Source: Solitalea agri (GTDB taxonomy: Bacteria > Bacteroidota > Bacteroidia > Sphingobacteriales > Sphingobacteriaceae). From it: a DNA stretch of 64,000 nt. Shown here in pieces: positions 16,020-25,122 of this stretch; position 1 is the first letter of the stretch, and each line of letters starts with the position of its first letter. Below the pieces are notes generated by a model. It was not told the origin of the DNA. It ran no database searches and worked only from the letters and a program-made list of their open reading frames with translations. The DNA lies in the NCBI RefSeq assembly GCF_023914155.1, contig NZ_JAMWYS010000028.1, positions 62,001-126,000 on the forward strand, written 5' to 3'. Made by a program: the position numbers and the translations under genes.

Positions 16020-16571
16020 ATGAAGCTACCTTTATGGACCATAGTTATTTGCTCATTGCTATGCATAACTACAACATTTTGTTCGAGGGAGCTTACCTTT
16101 GTAAGAGTTCAACCAAATGAACAATCCACTATTCGTGAAATGGAGCCCATGAAGAAAGATACTTCTATTAACAAAGTTGAAATAGAAGAGGCGAGTAGTT
16201 CCGCTGTTCTAAGCAAACCAGCTCTTTCTAATTCATATAAGGTTAAGCAAAAGCGATCAGGTTATGTTCCCCAAACAAGCACTTCAAGAAAATCGCTAAC
16301 TGAGATCTACACAAATGCAGCTCACCAGAGCAAAAAAACGACATTAAGCCATAATGTAGCTAAATACAGCAAAGCATTACTCCCACCCTCTAAACCGCAA
16401 AAAAGCAAAACATATGGTGGTGCTATCCTTATGGGTTTGGGAATAGCAGCCGTACTAATAGGAGTTTTTGCTAATCCTGCTAGTTGGTGGGTAATTGTCC
16501 TTGGTGCTCTTATGTTCTTATTGGGAGCGGCGCTTTTAGTTTCTGGATCAATGAGTGGTTGGGGGCGATGA
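16020..16571 (+). CDS. Hypothetical exported/membrane protein with C-terminal double helix
   Basis: I do not recognise this 183-residue protein. Residues 1-22 look like a signal sequence ending near TTTFCSRE; the Cys could be lipidated, but the lipobox is poor. The middle (residues 25-130) is Ser/Thr/Lys-rich and probably unstructured. Residues 138-178 contain two hydrophobic helices rich in Gly and Ala (GLGIAAVLIGVFA, VLGALMFLLGAALLV) ending in a short SGWGR tail. Many small Bacteroidota proteins with this layout are uncharacterised. Confidence 0.55.
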   Translation: MKLPLWTIVICSLLCITTTFCSRELTFVRVQPNEQSTIREMEPMKKDTSINKVEIEEASSSAVLSKPALSNSYKVKQKRSGYVPQTSTSRKSLTEIYTNAAHQSKKTTLSHNVAKYSKALLPPSKPQKSKTYGGAILMGLGIAAVLIGVFANPASWWVIVLGALMFLLGAALLVSGSMSGWGR

Positions 16572-16583
16572 ACCAACTTTTGC

Positions 16584-17759
16584 CTAAATAAGTTTCTGGA
16601 AAGTTCTCCACCATCTGTCAGGCATATCTCCGTTGCTGGCTGTTTGATAGTCAGCATAGCTGCAAGGCACTAAATAGAAACGTTCGTTTTTGGTATTATT
16701 TGGAAAAGGAATCTGCATCCACCAGCGACCCGTTTTAGGACTTTTGTAGAATACCACCTCATGACTCGTATCGCTCAAGAATGCCCTGTATTTTGTCATT
16801 TCTTCGGTAGGATTAAACGGATAATCCTGCTTACGATTATAATAACCTTCAATAAAACACCAGATCATTTGAGCTACCAGATGTGCTGAATGGCCGTATG
16901 GATCATGTTTCGGATTTAACTCATAAAACCCAATCGATAATAGCTTGTCGCTCATTCCGGCATAACGGCACATTTGGCAAGCCTGTTCGCCATAAAAACC
17001 ATTAGGGGTTGCATTGCCATTACCCGGTGCGTCGCTCTGTCTAATCGCAGAAATATCAATGCTGATCATGTTGGCATTTCGGATAATAGGTTCCGAATCC
17101 TGAAGCTTATGGGTGATTTCTCCCAAACGATGGGTGTCAAAATACATCTTGTCCATCAAGCGTAAACTCTCCTGGCTTACGAAATAGGTTTGATAGCCGA
17201 TATTACTATAGTTGAACAGGTTGTTTGGTTCATGAAGGATAATGCTGTTTAAATAAGATTTCGAAGAATTTTCATGCTCTTCAGAAGTGGCATCTAAATC
17301 AAATTGATTATCGATAGCAACGAGGTCAACACGTTGTTCAATGGCTTCATAAGCTAAATATTGAGCAAAAGAAAGATCCTGACCACCTCCTAAAATTATA
17401 GGAACTATGTTTAGCTTCATTAACTCTTCGCAAACAATGCGAAGGGCAACGTAGGTATCCTTTATTGTTTCTCCGGCCTTAATATTTCCCAGATCAGCAA
17501 TGTTACTGCTGTAATTACCTTCGGTAAGCTTATATAAAAAAGAGCGAACACTATCGGGAGCTTTAGAACATCCGGCATTATTAATTGCCAAACGATCTTC
17601 TTCAACGCCAACCAATGCAATGTTTAATCCTTCAAAATCAGGAAATTCACTTCCTTGCGCATAGATTTTAATCGTAGAGCCCAAATTAAAAGCTTCATAA
17701 CCGTTTGCAGGTATTATTGAATCAATATTAATGGGAGAAAGAAAGTCAGACAGGTTCAT
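16584..17759 (-). CDS. Arginase-fold protein lacking the usual metal ligands
   Basis: A 391-residue member of the ureohydrolase (arginase/agmatinase/formimidoylglutamase) superfamily. The three metal-binding motifs have changed. GGxHx is GGGQDLS near residue 125 (His to Gln). DAHxD is DNQFDLD near residue 149 (His lost). The DxD motif is SIDISAI near residue 233 (second Asp to Ser). A dinuclear Mn site therefore looks impossible. Similar proteins occur next to metabolic genes in other Bacteroidota, usually annotated formimidoylglutamase. A regulatory or non-hydrolytic role is possible. A true HutG lies at 20832. Confidence 0.75.
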   Translation of the reverse strand: MNLSDFLSPINIDSIIPANGYEAFNLGSTIKIYAQGSEFPDFEGLNIALVGVEEDRLAINNAGCSKAPDSVRSFLYKLTEGNYSSNIADLGNIKAGETIKDTYVALRIVCEELMKLNIVPIILGGGQDLSFAQYLAYEAIEQRVDLVAIDNQFDLDATSEEHENSSKSYLNSIILHEPNNLFNYSNIGYQTYFVSQESLRLMDKMYFDTHRLGEITHKLQDSEPIIRNANMISIDISAIRQSDAPGNGNATPNGFYGEQACQMCRYAGMSDKLLSIGFYELNPKHDPYGHSAHLVAQMIWCFIEGYYNRKQDYPFNPTEEMTKYRAFLSDTSHEVVFYKSPKTGRWWMQIPFPNNTKNERFYLVPCSYADYQTASNGDMPDRWWRTFQKLI

Positions 17760-17902
17760 GGGGTATTATGGTTTTTGCAGCAACAAAGTAACAAAGGAAT
17801 TCGGAAAAAGGAAATGACAATATTCAATTGATGCTGTTTGATGCAGGCACATTTTTGTTTATCGCCCTCATCACGTACTTTCGCAGTAAAACAGAATAAT
17901 TT

Positions 17903-18868
17903 ATGATTCTTATAACAGGTGCAACAGGATTCCTTGGCTCACAACTTGCACTCGATTTACTAAAACAGGGGAAATCAGTTAGAGCAATAAAACGGTCTTC
18001 TGCTGTTATTCCTGAAAGTTTAAAGAATAGCACAATTGAATGGGTTGAGGGTGATGTGCTGGATTATTTTTCAATAGAAGATGCACTTGAAGGCGTTAAT
18101 TATGTATACCATTGTGCGGCAAAAGTGGCGCTGAATCCAAAGTACAAGGCCCAGATGTATCGCACCAATATTGAAGGAACCGCCAATGTGGTAAACGCAT
18201 GTATGGTGAAAGGTGTAAAAAAGTTAATGCACGTTAGTTCAATTGCCGCAGTAGGATTTACCAAACCTGGAGAACTGATTACAGAGAACAATAAATTTGA
18301 ATATGCGCCAACAAACTCCCCCTATGCAGTAAGTAAGTACGAAAGCGAGAATGAAGTTTGGCGTGGAGTTGCGGAAGGGCTAAATGCGATTGTCGTTAAC
18401 CCGAGCATTATTATTGGGATGGATGATTGGGAGCGTGGAAGCGGACGTATATTCGGGATGGTTAATAAAGGCAATAAGTTTTATGCTGATGGTGGCTGTG
18501 GCTATGTGGATGTTCGGGACGTTAGTGCTTGCATGATCAAACTGATGGAGTCGGATTTGAAGAATGAACGATATGTGATTAATGCTGATAACCTCAGCTT
18601 TAAAGAGCTGCTGTCGTTAATAGCTCAAAACTTAAATAAACCTGTGCCTTCATTTAATGTAAAAAAATGGCAGTTGGCAATTGGCTGGCGCATCGCTAAA
18701 CTAATATCCATTTTTACTGGAAAAGAGCCTGCACTAACTAAAGATACAGCGACCTCGGCTCCGGTTACTCAATTTTATTCCAATAAGAAAGTGTTGAATG
18801 CAATTGATCATCGATTTATACCTATTGCCCAAAGCATAAATGATATTGTTCAAAGGTGCAAAAAATAG
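17903..18868 (+). CDS. NAD-dependent epimerase/dehydratase (extended SDR)
   Basis: A 321-residue extended short-chain dehydrogenase. The nucleotide-binding motif TGATGFLG lies at residues 5-12. The active site is formed by HVSSIAAVGF near residue 112 and YAVSKYESE near residue 142 (YxxxK). It resembles dihydroflavonol-4-reductase/sugar-epimerase-like enzymes. The substrate cannot be inferred. It is divergent from the arginase-fold gene and runs ~100 bases ahead of the SerB-like gene. Confidence 0.85.
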   Translation: MILITGATGFLGSQLALDLLKQGKSVRAIKRSSAVIPESLKNSTIEWVEGDVLDYFSIEDALEGVNYVYHCAAKVALNPKYKAQMYRTNIEGTANVVNACMVKGVKKLMHVSSIAAVGFTKPGELITENNKFEYAPTNSPYAVSKYESENEVWRGVAEGLNAIVVNPSIIIGMDDWERGSGRIFGMVNKGNKFYADGGCGYVDVRDVSACMIKLMESDLKNERYVINADNLSFKELLSLIAQNLNKPVPSFNVKKWQLAIGWRIAKLISIFTGKEPALTKDTATSAPVTQFYSNKKVLNAIDHRFIPIAQSINDIVQRCKK

Positions 18869-18970
18869 GTTTTTGTCTGTTGGATATTGTAAAATAAGGC
18901 AATGATTTTTTAAAAATTCGAAATGAATACTGATTTTTGAGTATCCATTAACATTGCAAGCTGATATATT

Positions 18971-20263
18971 TTGAAGAACCGTTATATTATTGATTTCGAC
19001 AGCACGTTTACTCAGGTAGAAGCGCTTGACGAGTTAGTGAAAATTTCGCTTAAAGGTCATCCCGACAAAGACCTTGTGCTAAAGCAAATCGAAGATTATA
19101 CCAATGCGGCTATGGAAGGTCGCATGTCGTTTACTGACAGTCTTCGTGAACGAGTAAAATTGCTTGGAGCGACTGATGATCATTTGCACAAGTTGGTAAA
19201 GGTGCTTAAGAAAAAGGTTTCTTCTTCATTTTCCCGTAACCGTAAATTTTTTGAGAAGCATGCCGATGAAGTTTTTATCGTTTCAGGTGGTTTCAAAGAG
19301 TTTATTACACCAGTTGTAAGCGATTACAGGATCAAACCGGAAAATATCTACGCAAACACCTTTGAGTTTAATGAGGAAGGTACTATCGTAGGTTATGATA
19401 CAACAAATCCCTTGTCGCAGGAAGGTGGTAAAGTAAAGCTTCTCAAACAACTAAATTGGGAAGGGAACCTTTATGGCATTGGCGATGGTTACTCTGATTT
19501 TCAGCTTAAAGAATCAGGACTTATTAAGAAGTTCTTTGCCTATACCGAAAATATTGCCCGCTCGAGTGTTGTTAAAAACGCAGATCACGTGCTGCCTAGC
19601 TTTGATGAGTTCTTGTATGTGAACAATCTTCCAATGGCTATTTCGTATCCTAAAAACCGAATCTTGTGTTTGTGTATAGGTGACATTCCAGAGGAAGCAA
19701 TAGCGATTTTAAAAAAAGACGGTTTCTCGATCCGGCATAAATCATCTTTTGAAGAGAAATATGTGGCCGATGTGGGTATGATGCTTTTGGGTAATGGTGA
19801 AATAATAAAGATCGAAAAGTTAAAAAGAGCTACTACCTTGAAAACAATTGGCTATTTGGGCAATGCCAAGGAAAAGCTTGATATGGAATTATGTACCAAA
19901 ATGGGTATTGTAGTTTTTGATGATCGTAAGAATAACACCAATAATGGTTTGTTTATTCCTAAGCGCATGGCTGATTTCATCAATTCGGGGGCCAGTTATT
20001 TAAGCTGCAACTTTCCTAATATTCAACTTACACTACAAAAGAATGCACATCGTTTAATTCATATTCATCATAATGTGCCCGGAATTATGGCACAGATCAA
20101 TAGCGTAATGGCCGATCACGGTATCAACATTTTAGCACAGTACCTTAAAACCAATGAGCAAATTGGCTATGTGATTACTGATGTTAATGCCGAGTATGAT
20201 AAAAAGGTAATTAAGGCGCTGAAAAAGATTGAGCATACCATTAAATTTAGGTTGTTGTATTAA
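18971..20263 (+). CDS. SerB-SerA fusion with most of the dehydrogenase domain missing
   Basis: A 430-residue protein starting at TTG. Residues 1-215 form a HAD phosphatase of the phosphoserine phosphatase type (IIDFDSTFTQ nucleophile motif, IVSGGFKEF, GIGDGYSDFQL). The C-terminal ~75 residues are an ACT domain (RLIHIHHNVPGIMAQINSVM). In related Bacteroidota the two flank a full 3-phosphoglycerate dehydrogenase, giving ~630 residues. Here only ~115 residues lie between them, with no GxGxxG NAD motif and no catalytic Arg-Glu-His set. The phosphatase may still act, with ACT giving serine feedback. It probably forms an operon with the cyclo-ligase gene. Confidence 0.8.
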   Translation: MKNRYIIDFDSTFTQVEALDELVKISLKGHPDKDLVLKQIEDYTNAAMEGRMSFTDSLRERVKLLGATDDHLHKLVKVLKKKVSSSFSRNRKFFEKHADEVFIVSGGFKEFITPVVSDYRIKPENIYANTFEFNEEGTIVGYDTTNPLSQEGGKVKLLKQLNWEGNLYGIGDGYSDFQLKESGLIKKFFAYTENIARSSVVKNADHVLPSFDEFLYVNNLPMAISYPKNRILCLCIGDIPEEAIAILKKDGFSIRHKSSFEEKYVADVGMMLLGNGEIIKIEKLKRATTLKTIGYLGNAKEKLDMELCTKMGIVVFDDRKNNTNNGLFIPKRMADFINSGASYLSCNFPNIQLTLQKNAHRLIHIHHNVPGIMAQINSVMADHGINILAQYLKTNEQIGYVITDVNAEYDKKVIKALKKIEHTIKFRLLY

Positions 20264-20272
20264 TTACCAAAA

Positions 20273-20845
20273 TTGAATACCAAGTCATTTTTGCGAAAAG
20301 AATATCTTTTAAAACGGAAACAGCTTTCTGAAAGAGCGTTCGGTCAGGCTAATCTTGATATTTTATCACAGTTTAAATCGATTGACCTATCTGGTATTAA
20401 GGTTATTCATTTGTTTTTATCGATTACTGAAAAGCATGAAATTGATACTCAATTAATTGTTGATTACTTAAAGCAGCATCACCCGCATATAACTATTGCT
20501 GTTCCTCAAAGTAATTTCTCTGCATTAACGCTAACTCATTTTATCATCGACGATGATTTGGTGATTGAGAAAAACAAGTGGAATATTCCGGAACCCATTT
20601 CCGGAACCCAACTATCTCCTAAAGAAATTGATATGGTTTTGGTGCCTTTACTGGCAGTTGATAGTAAGGGTTTCCGAGTTGGTTATGGAAAAGGTTTCTA
20701 CGACCGGTTTTTAGCTGAATGCAGGCCAGATATTCAAAAAATAGGCTTGTCTCAGTTTGAACCAATTGAGGCAATTGAAGACTTAAACGAATTCGATTTG
20801 CCTTTAGATGTTTGTTTAACCCCCACTAAAGTTATTCAGTTTTAA
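20273..20845 (+). CDS. 5-formyltetrahydrofolate cyclo-ligase
   Basis: A 190-residue enzyme converting 5-formyl-THF to 5,10-methenyl-THF with ATP. The N-terminal basic segment LRKEYLLKRKQLSE and the signature GFRVGYGKGFYDRFL near residue 143 are diagnostic. The frame starts at TTG nine bases after the upstream stop, so translational coupling with the SerB-SerA-like gene is likely. That coupling links serine and one-carbon metabolism. The 3' end overlaps the convergent hutG by 14 bases. Confidence 0.9.
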   Translation: MNTKSFLRKEYLLKRKQLSERAFGQANLDILSQFKSIDLSGIKVIHLFLSITEKHEIDTQLIVDYLKQHHPHITIAVPQSNFSALTLTHFIIDDDLVIEKNKWNIPEPISGTQLSPKEIDMVLVPLLAVDSKGFRVGYGKGFYDRFLAECRPDIQKIGLSQFEPIEAIEDLNEFDLPLDVCLTPTKVIQF

Positions 20846-21884
20846 CTACTGCTTTTATAAAATCACTTACCAAAAACGCGATGGTTTTTGACACCCTGTT
20901 ATCATTAGGGTTATTTGCTAAACTTGGCGCTCCTTCGGCTATGTGTAAATAGGCTGGCTTAAGGTGACAAGCCACTTTATGAACAAACTGTCGAGCCTCG
21001 TTTACCGTAAAGCCACTCGGTGTTTCGGCGCTAGAAGGAATATAAGCTATTGTATCCAAGTCGATTTCAACACCTGCCGGACTTTCTTTTACAAAGTTAA
21101 TGCCTTCCAGTACCGCAGACCCAAAGTCGGTTTTTGAATGAAGATAGATGCCTTCAAATGTTATATAGCCGATATCCGGGTTAGTTTTTAACGTTTCCCA
21201 AACGGTTTGCGATTGATAGTTTTGCTGTAATCCCAGCATGAAATATCGTTTCAGCAAACCTTCGTTATAGGCGTAACTAAAACCATTTCCACTATGTCTT
21301 CCTTCAAGCGGTCTGAAATCGGAATGAGCATCGAGGTTAATGCAATTGATATATTTTTCGGTTCTTTGTCCAGATTCACTTAATCCTTCGGAAACTGCCT
21401 TAATAATCGGATAAGAGTTGTTATGTCCACCGCCTATAACCACCGGAATTTTTCCAGCCTTTGCAATTAGCTTTACAATTTTGATTACCCTACGATCAAC
21501 TTCCTCAACCAGTTTTCTTAGCTCTGTTGCCTGTTCATGGATCTGTGGGTTGAGTTTTTCTGCTGAAGTAAGTAAGTCAGTGAAATCGATATGTCCCAAA
21601 ACGACAATCTCTCCTCCGTGAAAAAACTCATTGCTCTGGATATTTAAAATGGCTTTTAGAGAAGATGTCCAGGCGCTTTGCGCGCCACCTCTACCCATGT
21701 TTGCTCTAACTCCAATGTCTTCGGGTAGGCCCAGCAAAACAAATCGAGCCGGTGAATTAACCAACTCTTCAAACAAGGTTGTTACTGAGTTAATGGTCAA
21801 TACTCGTTCACCAATTTTAGTCTCCTGGTCCCTGATTGATGTCAATCCCAGTATGTATTCATCAGAATATAGCTGTAGTTTCAT
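20832..21884 (-). CDS. hutG: Formimidoylglutamase
   Basis: A 350-residue ureohydrolase with all metal motifs present: VIGGGHNNSYP near residue 150, NLDAHSDFRP near residue 189, and VEIDLDTIAY near residue 280. This contrasts with the degenerate paralogue at 16584. HutG hydrolyses formimidoylglutamate to glutamate and formamide, the last histidine-degradation step. The neighbouring hutI supports this assignment over arginase or agmatinase. hutH and hutU are not in the window. Confidence 0.85.
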   Translation of the reverse strand: MKLQLYSDEYILGLTSIRDQETKIGERVLTINSVTTLFEELVNSPARFVLLGLPEDIGVRANMGRGGAQSAWTSSLKAILNIQSNEFFHGGEIVVLGHIDFTDLLTSAEKLNPQIHEQATELRKLVEEVDRRVIKIVKLIAKAGKIPVVIGGGHNNSYPIIKAVSEGLSESGQRTEKYINCINLDAHSDFRPLEGRHSGNGFSYAYNEGLLKRYFMLGLQQNYQSQTVWETLKTNPDIGYITFEGIYLHSKTDFGSAVLEGINFVKESPAGVEIDLDTIAYIPSSAETPSGFTVNEARQFVHKVACHLKPAYLHIAEGAPSLANNPNDNRVSKTIAFLVSDFIKAVVKTE

Positions 21885-21944
21885 GGAGTGCGTAATGCAG
21901 TATTAGTTAAACGCCGCCCATTTGGGATGCGTGATATGTTAAAG

Positions 21945-22280
21945 TTAAAGGTATTTGATGAATGCGAAGAACCTTCGGGTTTTTAGATAGTTCGAATTCA
22001 AATCATTTAAATAAGCTTCTTTTTCGAAGCAGATGGCATGATAAGCATCATTGGCATTTTTCTCTTTGGTCCACCGGATCAAAAACTCTATGGTGTACCA
22101 TAAGTAAAAGCCGATAAGTAGAAGCTCTAATTGTTGCCGTAAATGAATTCGTTCATGATTAAGCAACGAATCATCCGTTCGTAACTCTTTTGATTTTAAT
22201 ATCACAAATGGCCATAATGTTATTGCCTGGGCAAAATTCCCGGTAAAAAACTTCAGAAATCGCTTCGATACGATAACCAT
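21945..22280 (-). CDS. Small membrane-associated protein with an HExxH motif
   Basis: A 111-residue protein with HERIH near residue 43 followed by a hydrophobic helix (LELLLIGFYLWYTIEFLI), then CFEKEAYLND near residue 85, whose Glu could be a third zinc ligand. The layout recalls a minimal gluzincin/M56-like membrane peptidase. Similar short proteins sit in hut regions of other Bacteroidota from memory. It lies between hutG and hutI, 23 bases after hutI, so it is co-transcribed. Peptidase activity is inferred from the motif only. Confidence 0.65.
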   Translation of the reverse strand: MVIVSKRFLKFFTGNFAQAITLWPFVILKSKELRTDDSLLNHERIHLRQQLELLLIGFYLWYTIEFLIRWTKEKNANDAYHAICFEKEAYLNDLNSNYLKTRRFFAFIKYL

Positions 22281-22303
22281 ACAGGTGATGAATTGTTAGG
22301 CTA

Positions 22304-23557
22304 TTATACGACTTTTCCGTTAATTAAAACCTTCTCTATTAAGTTTGAGCCAAAAGCATATGGTAAATAATTAACCGATGGAACAGCTTTCGTAATAATC
22401 AGGTTTGCCTGCTTGCTTTTAGTAATACTGCCGTGAGTTGCCGAAAGATCCATTGCGTAAGCTCCGTTTAAGGTGGCCGCGTTAATGGCCTCATTTGGCA
22501 ACATCTTCATTTTCATACAAGCAAGAGCGACTACCAAATTCATATTTCCCGACGGTGTGGTTCCAGGATTAAAATCTGATGCTAAGGCAACTCCTAAGCC
22601 TGCGGCAATCATTCCGCGGGCGTTTGCAAATGGTATATTAATAAATAGCGAACAAGAAGGTAATAAAGTTGCCATAGTAGCGCTTCCTTTTAAAGAGGCG
22701 ATAACCTCATCATCTGTTACTTCCAGATGGTCGACAGAAAGAGCCCCTTTTTTAACACAAGCCTGTGTTGCCCCCGCATTTGTAAATTGATTCACATGGA
22801 TTTTGGCCTTTAATCCGTAGCGAGCTCCGGCATCAATAATTCGTTCAGTTTGTGCAATTGAAAAATAATTCTGCTCGCAAAAAGCATCAATAAAGTCAGC
22901 CAGCCCTTCATCAGCAATTGTTGGTAATAGCCGGTTTATTAACAGATCTATATATCCTTCCTGATTTTGTTTGAACTCTTGAGGGAAAGCATGCGCGCCC
23001 AAAAAGGTTGCCTTAACAGGCAATGGAAATGTTTCCTTTAGTCGACGAATTACTTTCAGCATTTTTAATTCAGCTTCGTAGCTTAGTCCGTAACCACTTT
23101 TTATTTCGATAGCCCCTGTGCCTAGCTGCATCACCTCTTGCAAACGTTCTGCTGCTGAATCATACAGTTCGTTTTCTGAAGCATTTGCCAGTTTTCTGGC
23201 CGAATTTAGAATCCCTCCACCTGCCGCCGTAATTTCCTCGTAGGTTTTCCCCTGAATTTTCATTAAGAACTCTTCCTCGCGAGAGGCCGCAAATACTAAA
23301 TGAGTATGTGAATCATTCCATGCAGGCAGAACCAGCTTGTCTTTTAAATCAATTACTTCAGATGCTCCTCCTGAAACCATCGACGAAAGTTGATGGTTGT
23401 CGAGTTCATTCATTGAGCCAAAATCAGCGATTTTGCCATGCTCAATTTTTAACCAGGCATTTTCAATTGATGGCAGAGCAGACATCTCTGCTCCTTCCAG
23501 CCTTAATTTTTCTTCTGCGTGAACACCGAGAAGTTGTTTTATATTGATGAGCAGCAT
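22304..23557 (-). CDS. hutI: Imidazolonepropionase
   Basis: A 417-residue amidohydrolase-superfamily enzyme opening 4-imidazolone-5-propionate to formimidoylglutamate, the HutG substrate. Metal-binding HxH is in DSHTHLVFA near residue 81. KIHVNQFTNAG near residue 255 and SVDHLEV near residue 280 give further His ligands. ALASDFNPGTTPSGNMN near residue 331 gives the catalytic Asp and is diagnostic for HutI. It is the first gene of the hutI-(HExxH)-hutG operon. Confidence 0.95.
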   Translation of the reverse strand: MLLINIKQLLGVHAEEKLRLEGAEMSALPSIENAWLKIEHGKIADFGSMNELDNHQLSSMVSGGASEVIDLKDKLVLPAWNDSHTHLVFAASREEEFLMKIQGKTYEEITAAGGGILNSARKLANASENELYDSAAERLQEVMQLGTGAIEIKSGYGLSYEAELKMLKVIRRLKETFPLPVKATFLGAHAFPQEFKQNQEGYIDLLINRLLPTIADEGLADFIDAFCEQNYFSIAQTERIIDAGARYGLKAKIHVNQFTNAGATQACVKKGALSVDHLEVTDDEVIASLKGSATMATLLPSCSLFINIPFANARGMIAAGLGVALASDFNPGTTPSGNMNLVVALACMKMKMLPNEAINAATLNGAYAMDLSATHGSITKSKQANLIITKAVPSVNYLPYAFGSNLIEKVLINGKVV

Positions 23558-23594
23558 GATTGGTTTATGTTTATTGATTAGGAGGTTTTGATTA

Positions 23595-24362
23595 TCAAAT
23601 CTCCAGCAAAATCGGACAATGATCAGAATGTTTGGCTTCCGGTAAAATTGCAGCTCGTTTAAGCTGTGGTTCTAACTCTTTTGTAGCCATATGGTAGTCG
23701 ATACGCCAACCTAAGTTCTTGGCCCTTGAATTGGCCCTGAAACTCCACCATGAATAATGGTGAGGCTCTTTATTGAAATGACGAAAGGTGTCTATAAATC
23801 CGCTTTCAATGAACTGTTCCATCCATTCACGCTCCGCTGGTAAAAAACCTGATGAATTAGCATTTGATTTCGGATTGTGAATATCAATGGCGCGATGGCA
23901 AATATTGTAATCACCGGAAATAATCAGTTTTGGATACTTCCAGCGGGTTTGAGTAGCATATTCCATAAAGAAATCCAAAAACTCAAACTTAACTCCTTGT
24001 CGCTCTTCTCCACTCGATCCGGATGGTAAATAAACACTCATGACCGATACATCCGGAAAATCAGCTCTGACTACTCTTCCTTCAAAATCATATAACTCAT
24101 GACCACAACCATATTCAACAGATTCAGGTTGAATTTTTGAAAGAATAGCCACGCCGCTATACCCTTTTTTTTGTGCCGGATACCAGTATTGATATTTATA
24201 ACCCAGGTTTTCGAGCAGAACAATTTCTTGAGGGATATTTTCGGGATGAGCCTTAATCTCTTGTAAACAAACCACGTCGGCATTGGTAGCCTGAAGCCAG
24301 TTTAACCAACCTTTTGATATTGCCGAACGTATTCCGTTTACATTATAGGATATAATTTTCAT
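23595..24362 (-). CDS. xth: Exodeoxyribonuclease III / AP endonuclease
   Basis: A 255-residue endonuclease/exonuclease/phosphatase-fold enzyme that cuts at abasic sites and degrades 3' ends in base excision repair. Residues present: Asn in SYNVNGIRSA near residue 6, catalytic Glu in CLQEIKAH near residue 34, Asp-Asn in SGDYNICH near residue 150, and His in HSDHCPI near the C-terminus. It probably shares a transcript with the cyclophilin gene ~20 bases upstream. Confidence 0.94.
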   Translation of the reverse strand: MKIISYNVNGIRSAISKGWLNWLQATNADVVCLQEIKAHPENIPQEIVLLENLGYKYQYWYPAQKKGYSGVAILSKIQPESVEYGCGHELYDFEGRVVRADFPDVSVMSVYLPSGSSGEERQGVKFEFLDFFMEYATQTRWKYPKLIISGDYNICHRAIDIHNPKSNANSSGFLPAEREWMEQFIESGFIDTFRHFNKEPHHYSWWSFRANSRAKNLGWRIDYHMATKELEPQLKRAAILPEAKHSDHCPILLEI

Positions 24363-24381
24363 TTTACTCGTATTCTTAAGT

Positions 24382-25107
24382 TTAAAGCGCAGAAATTGGC
24401 TTTTTCTCTTTTTTTAGCTTTTTCTCAAATCGACGAACCTCTTTTTTTGATAGCAATTCTACCTTCATTCTTATATCCTGAACTGGTCGATCGGATTTAT
24501 CCGTTTTAGTAGAAGCGATTTTGTCAACCATTTCTAATCCTTCAGCCACTTCCCCATAAACGGTATAGTTCTGGTCAAGAAAAGGAGTTCCTCCTTCCGT
24601 TTTATATATTTCCCGCTGATAAGCCGGAATCTTGTATCCATTTAATCTTTTTTGCTCAACACGGTCAATATCGGCTTCGGTGTATTTTTTTCCCTGAACA
24701 ATATAGAACTGGCAACCACTCGATGCTTTAGCTGGATTGTTGTCTCTGGCGGCAGCCAATACTCCTTTTCTATGAAAAAGACTATCCTTGAATTCCGCTG
24801 GTACAGTATAACCAACATCGCCGTCACCTAGAGTTTTGTCCGAAGTTGCATTTTTTGAGGTTGGGTCACCTCCCTGAATCATAAAGCCTTTAATAACGCG
24901 GTGAAACAACAAACTGTCGTAAAAATGTTGCTCGGTTAGCTTTATAAAATTGTCACGATGTAGTGGTGTCGAATTATATAAACGGATGATACAAGAACCA
25001 GAGTCAGTGCTGAGCTTGACGTAATAGTTCTTTTGTTTTTTCTGAGCAAATAAGTCTGAAGATGTGAATGAAAGAAGCGCAATAACAAAAAGAAATAGAT
25101 TTCTCAT
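24382..25107 (-). CDS. Exported cyclophilin-type peptidyl-prolyl isomerase
   Basis: A 241-residue periplasmic PPIase with a signal peptide (MRNLFLFVIALLSF, cleavage near FAQKK). Cyclophilin motifs are FHRVIKGFMIQGGDPT near residue 68, which holds the catalytic Arg, GCQFYIVQG near residue 130, and YTVYGEVAEGLEMVDKIA near residue 190. An insertion around residues 145-170 is typical of Bacteroidota forms. The C-terminus is a Lys/Arg-rich tail. It catalyses proline isomerisation during folding of exported proteins. Confidence 0.92.
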   Translation of the reverse strand: MRNLFLFVIALLSFTSSDLFAQKKQKNYYVKLSTDSGSCIIRLYNSTPLHRDNFIKLTEQHFYDSLLFHRVIKGFMIQGGDPTSKNATSDKTLGDGDVGYTVPAEFKDSLFHRKGVLAAARDNNPAKASSGCQFYIVQGKKYTEADIDRVEQKRLNGYKIPAYQREIYKTEGGTPFLDQNYTVYGEVAEGLEMVDKIASTKTDKSDRPVQDIRMKVELLSKKEVRRFEKKLKKEKKPISAL

Positions 25108-25122
25108 ATACTGTTAATGAAA

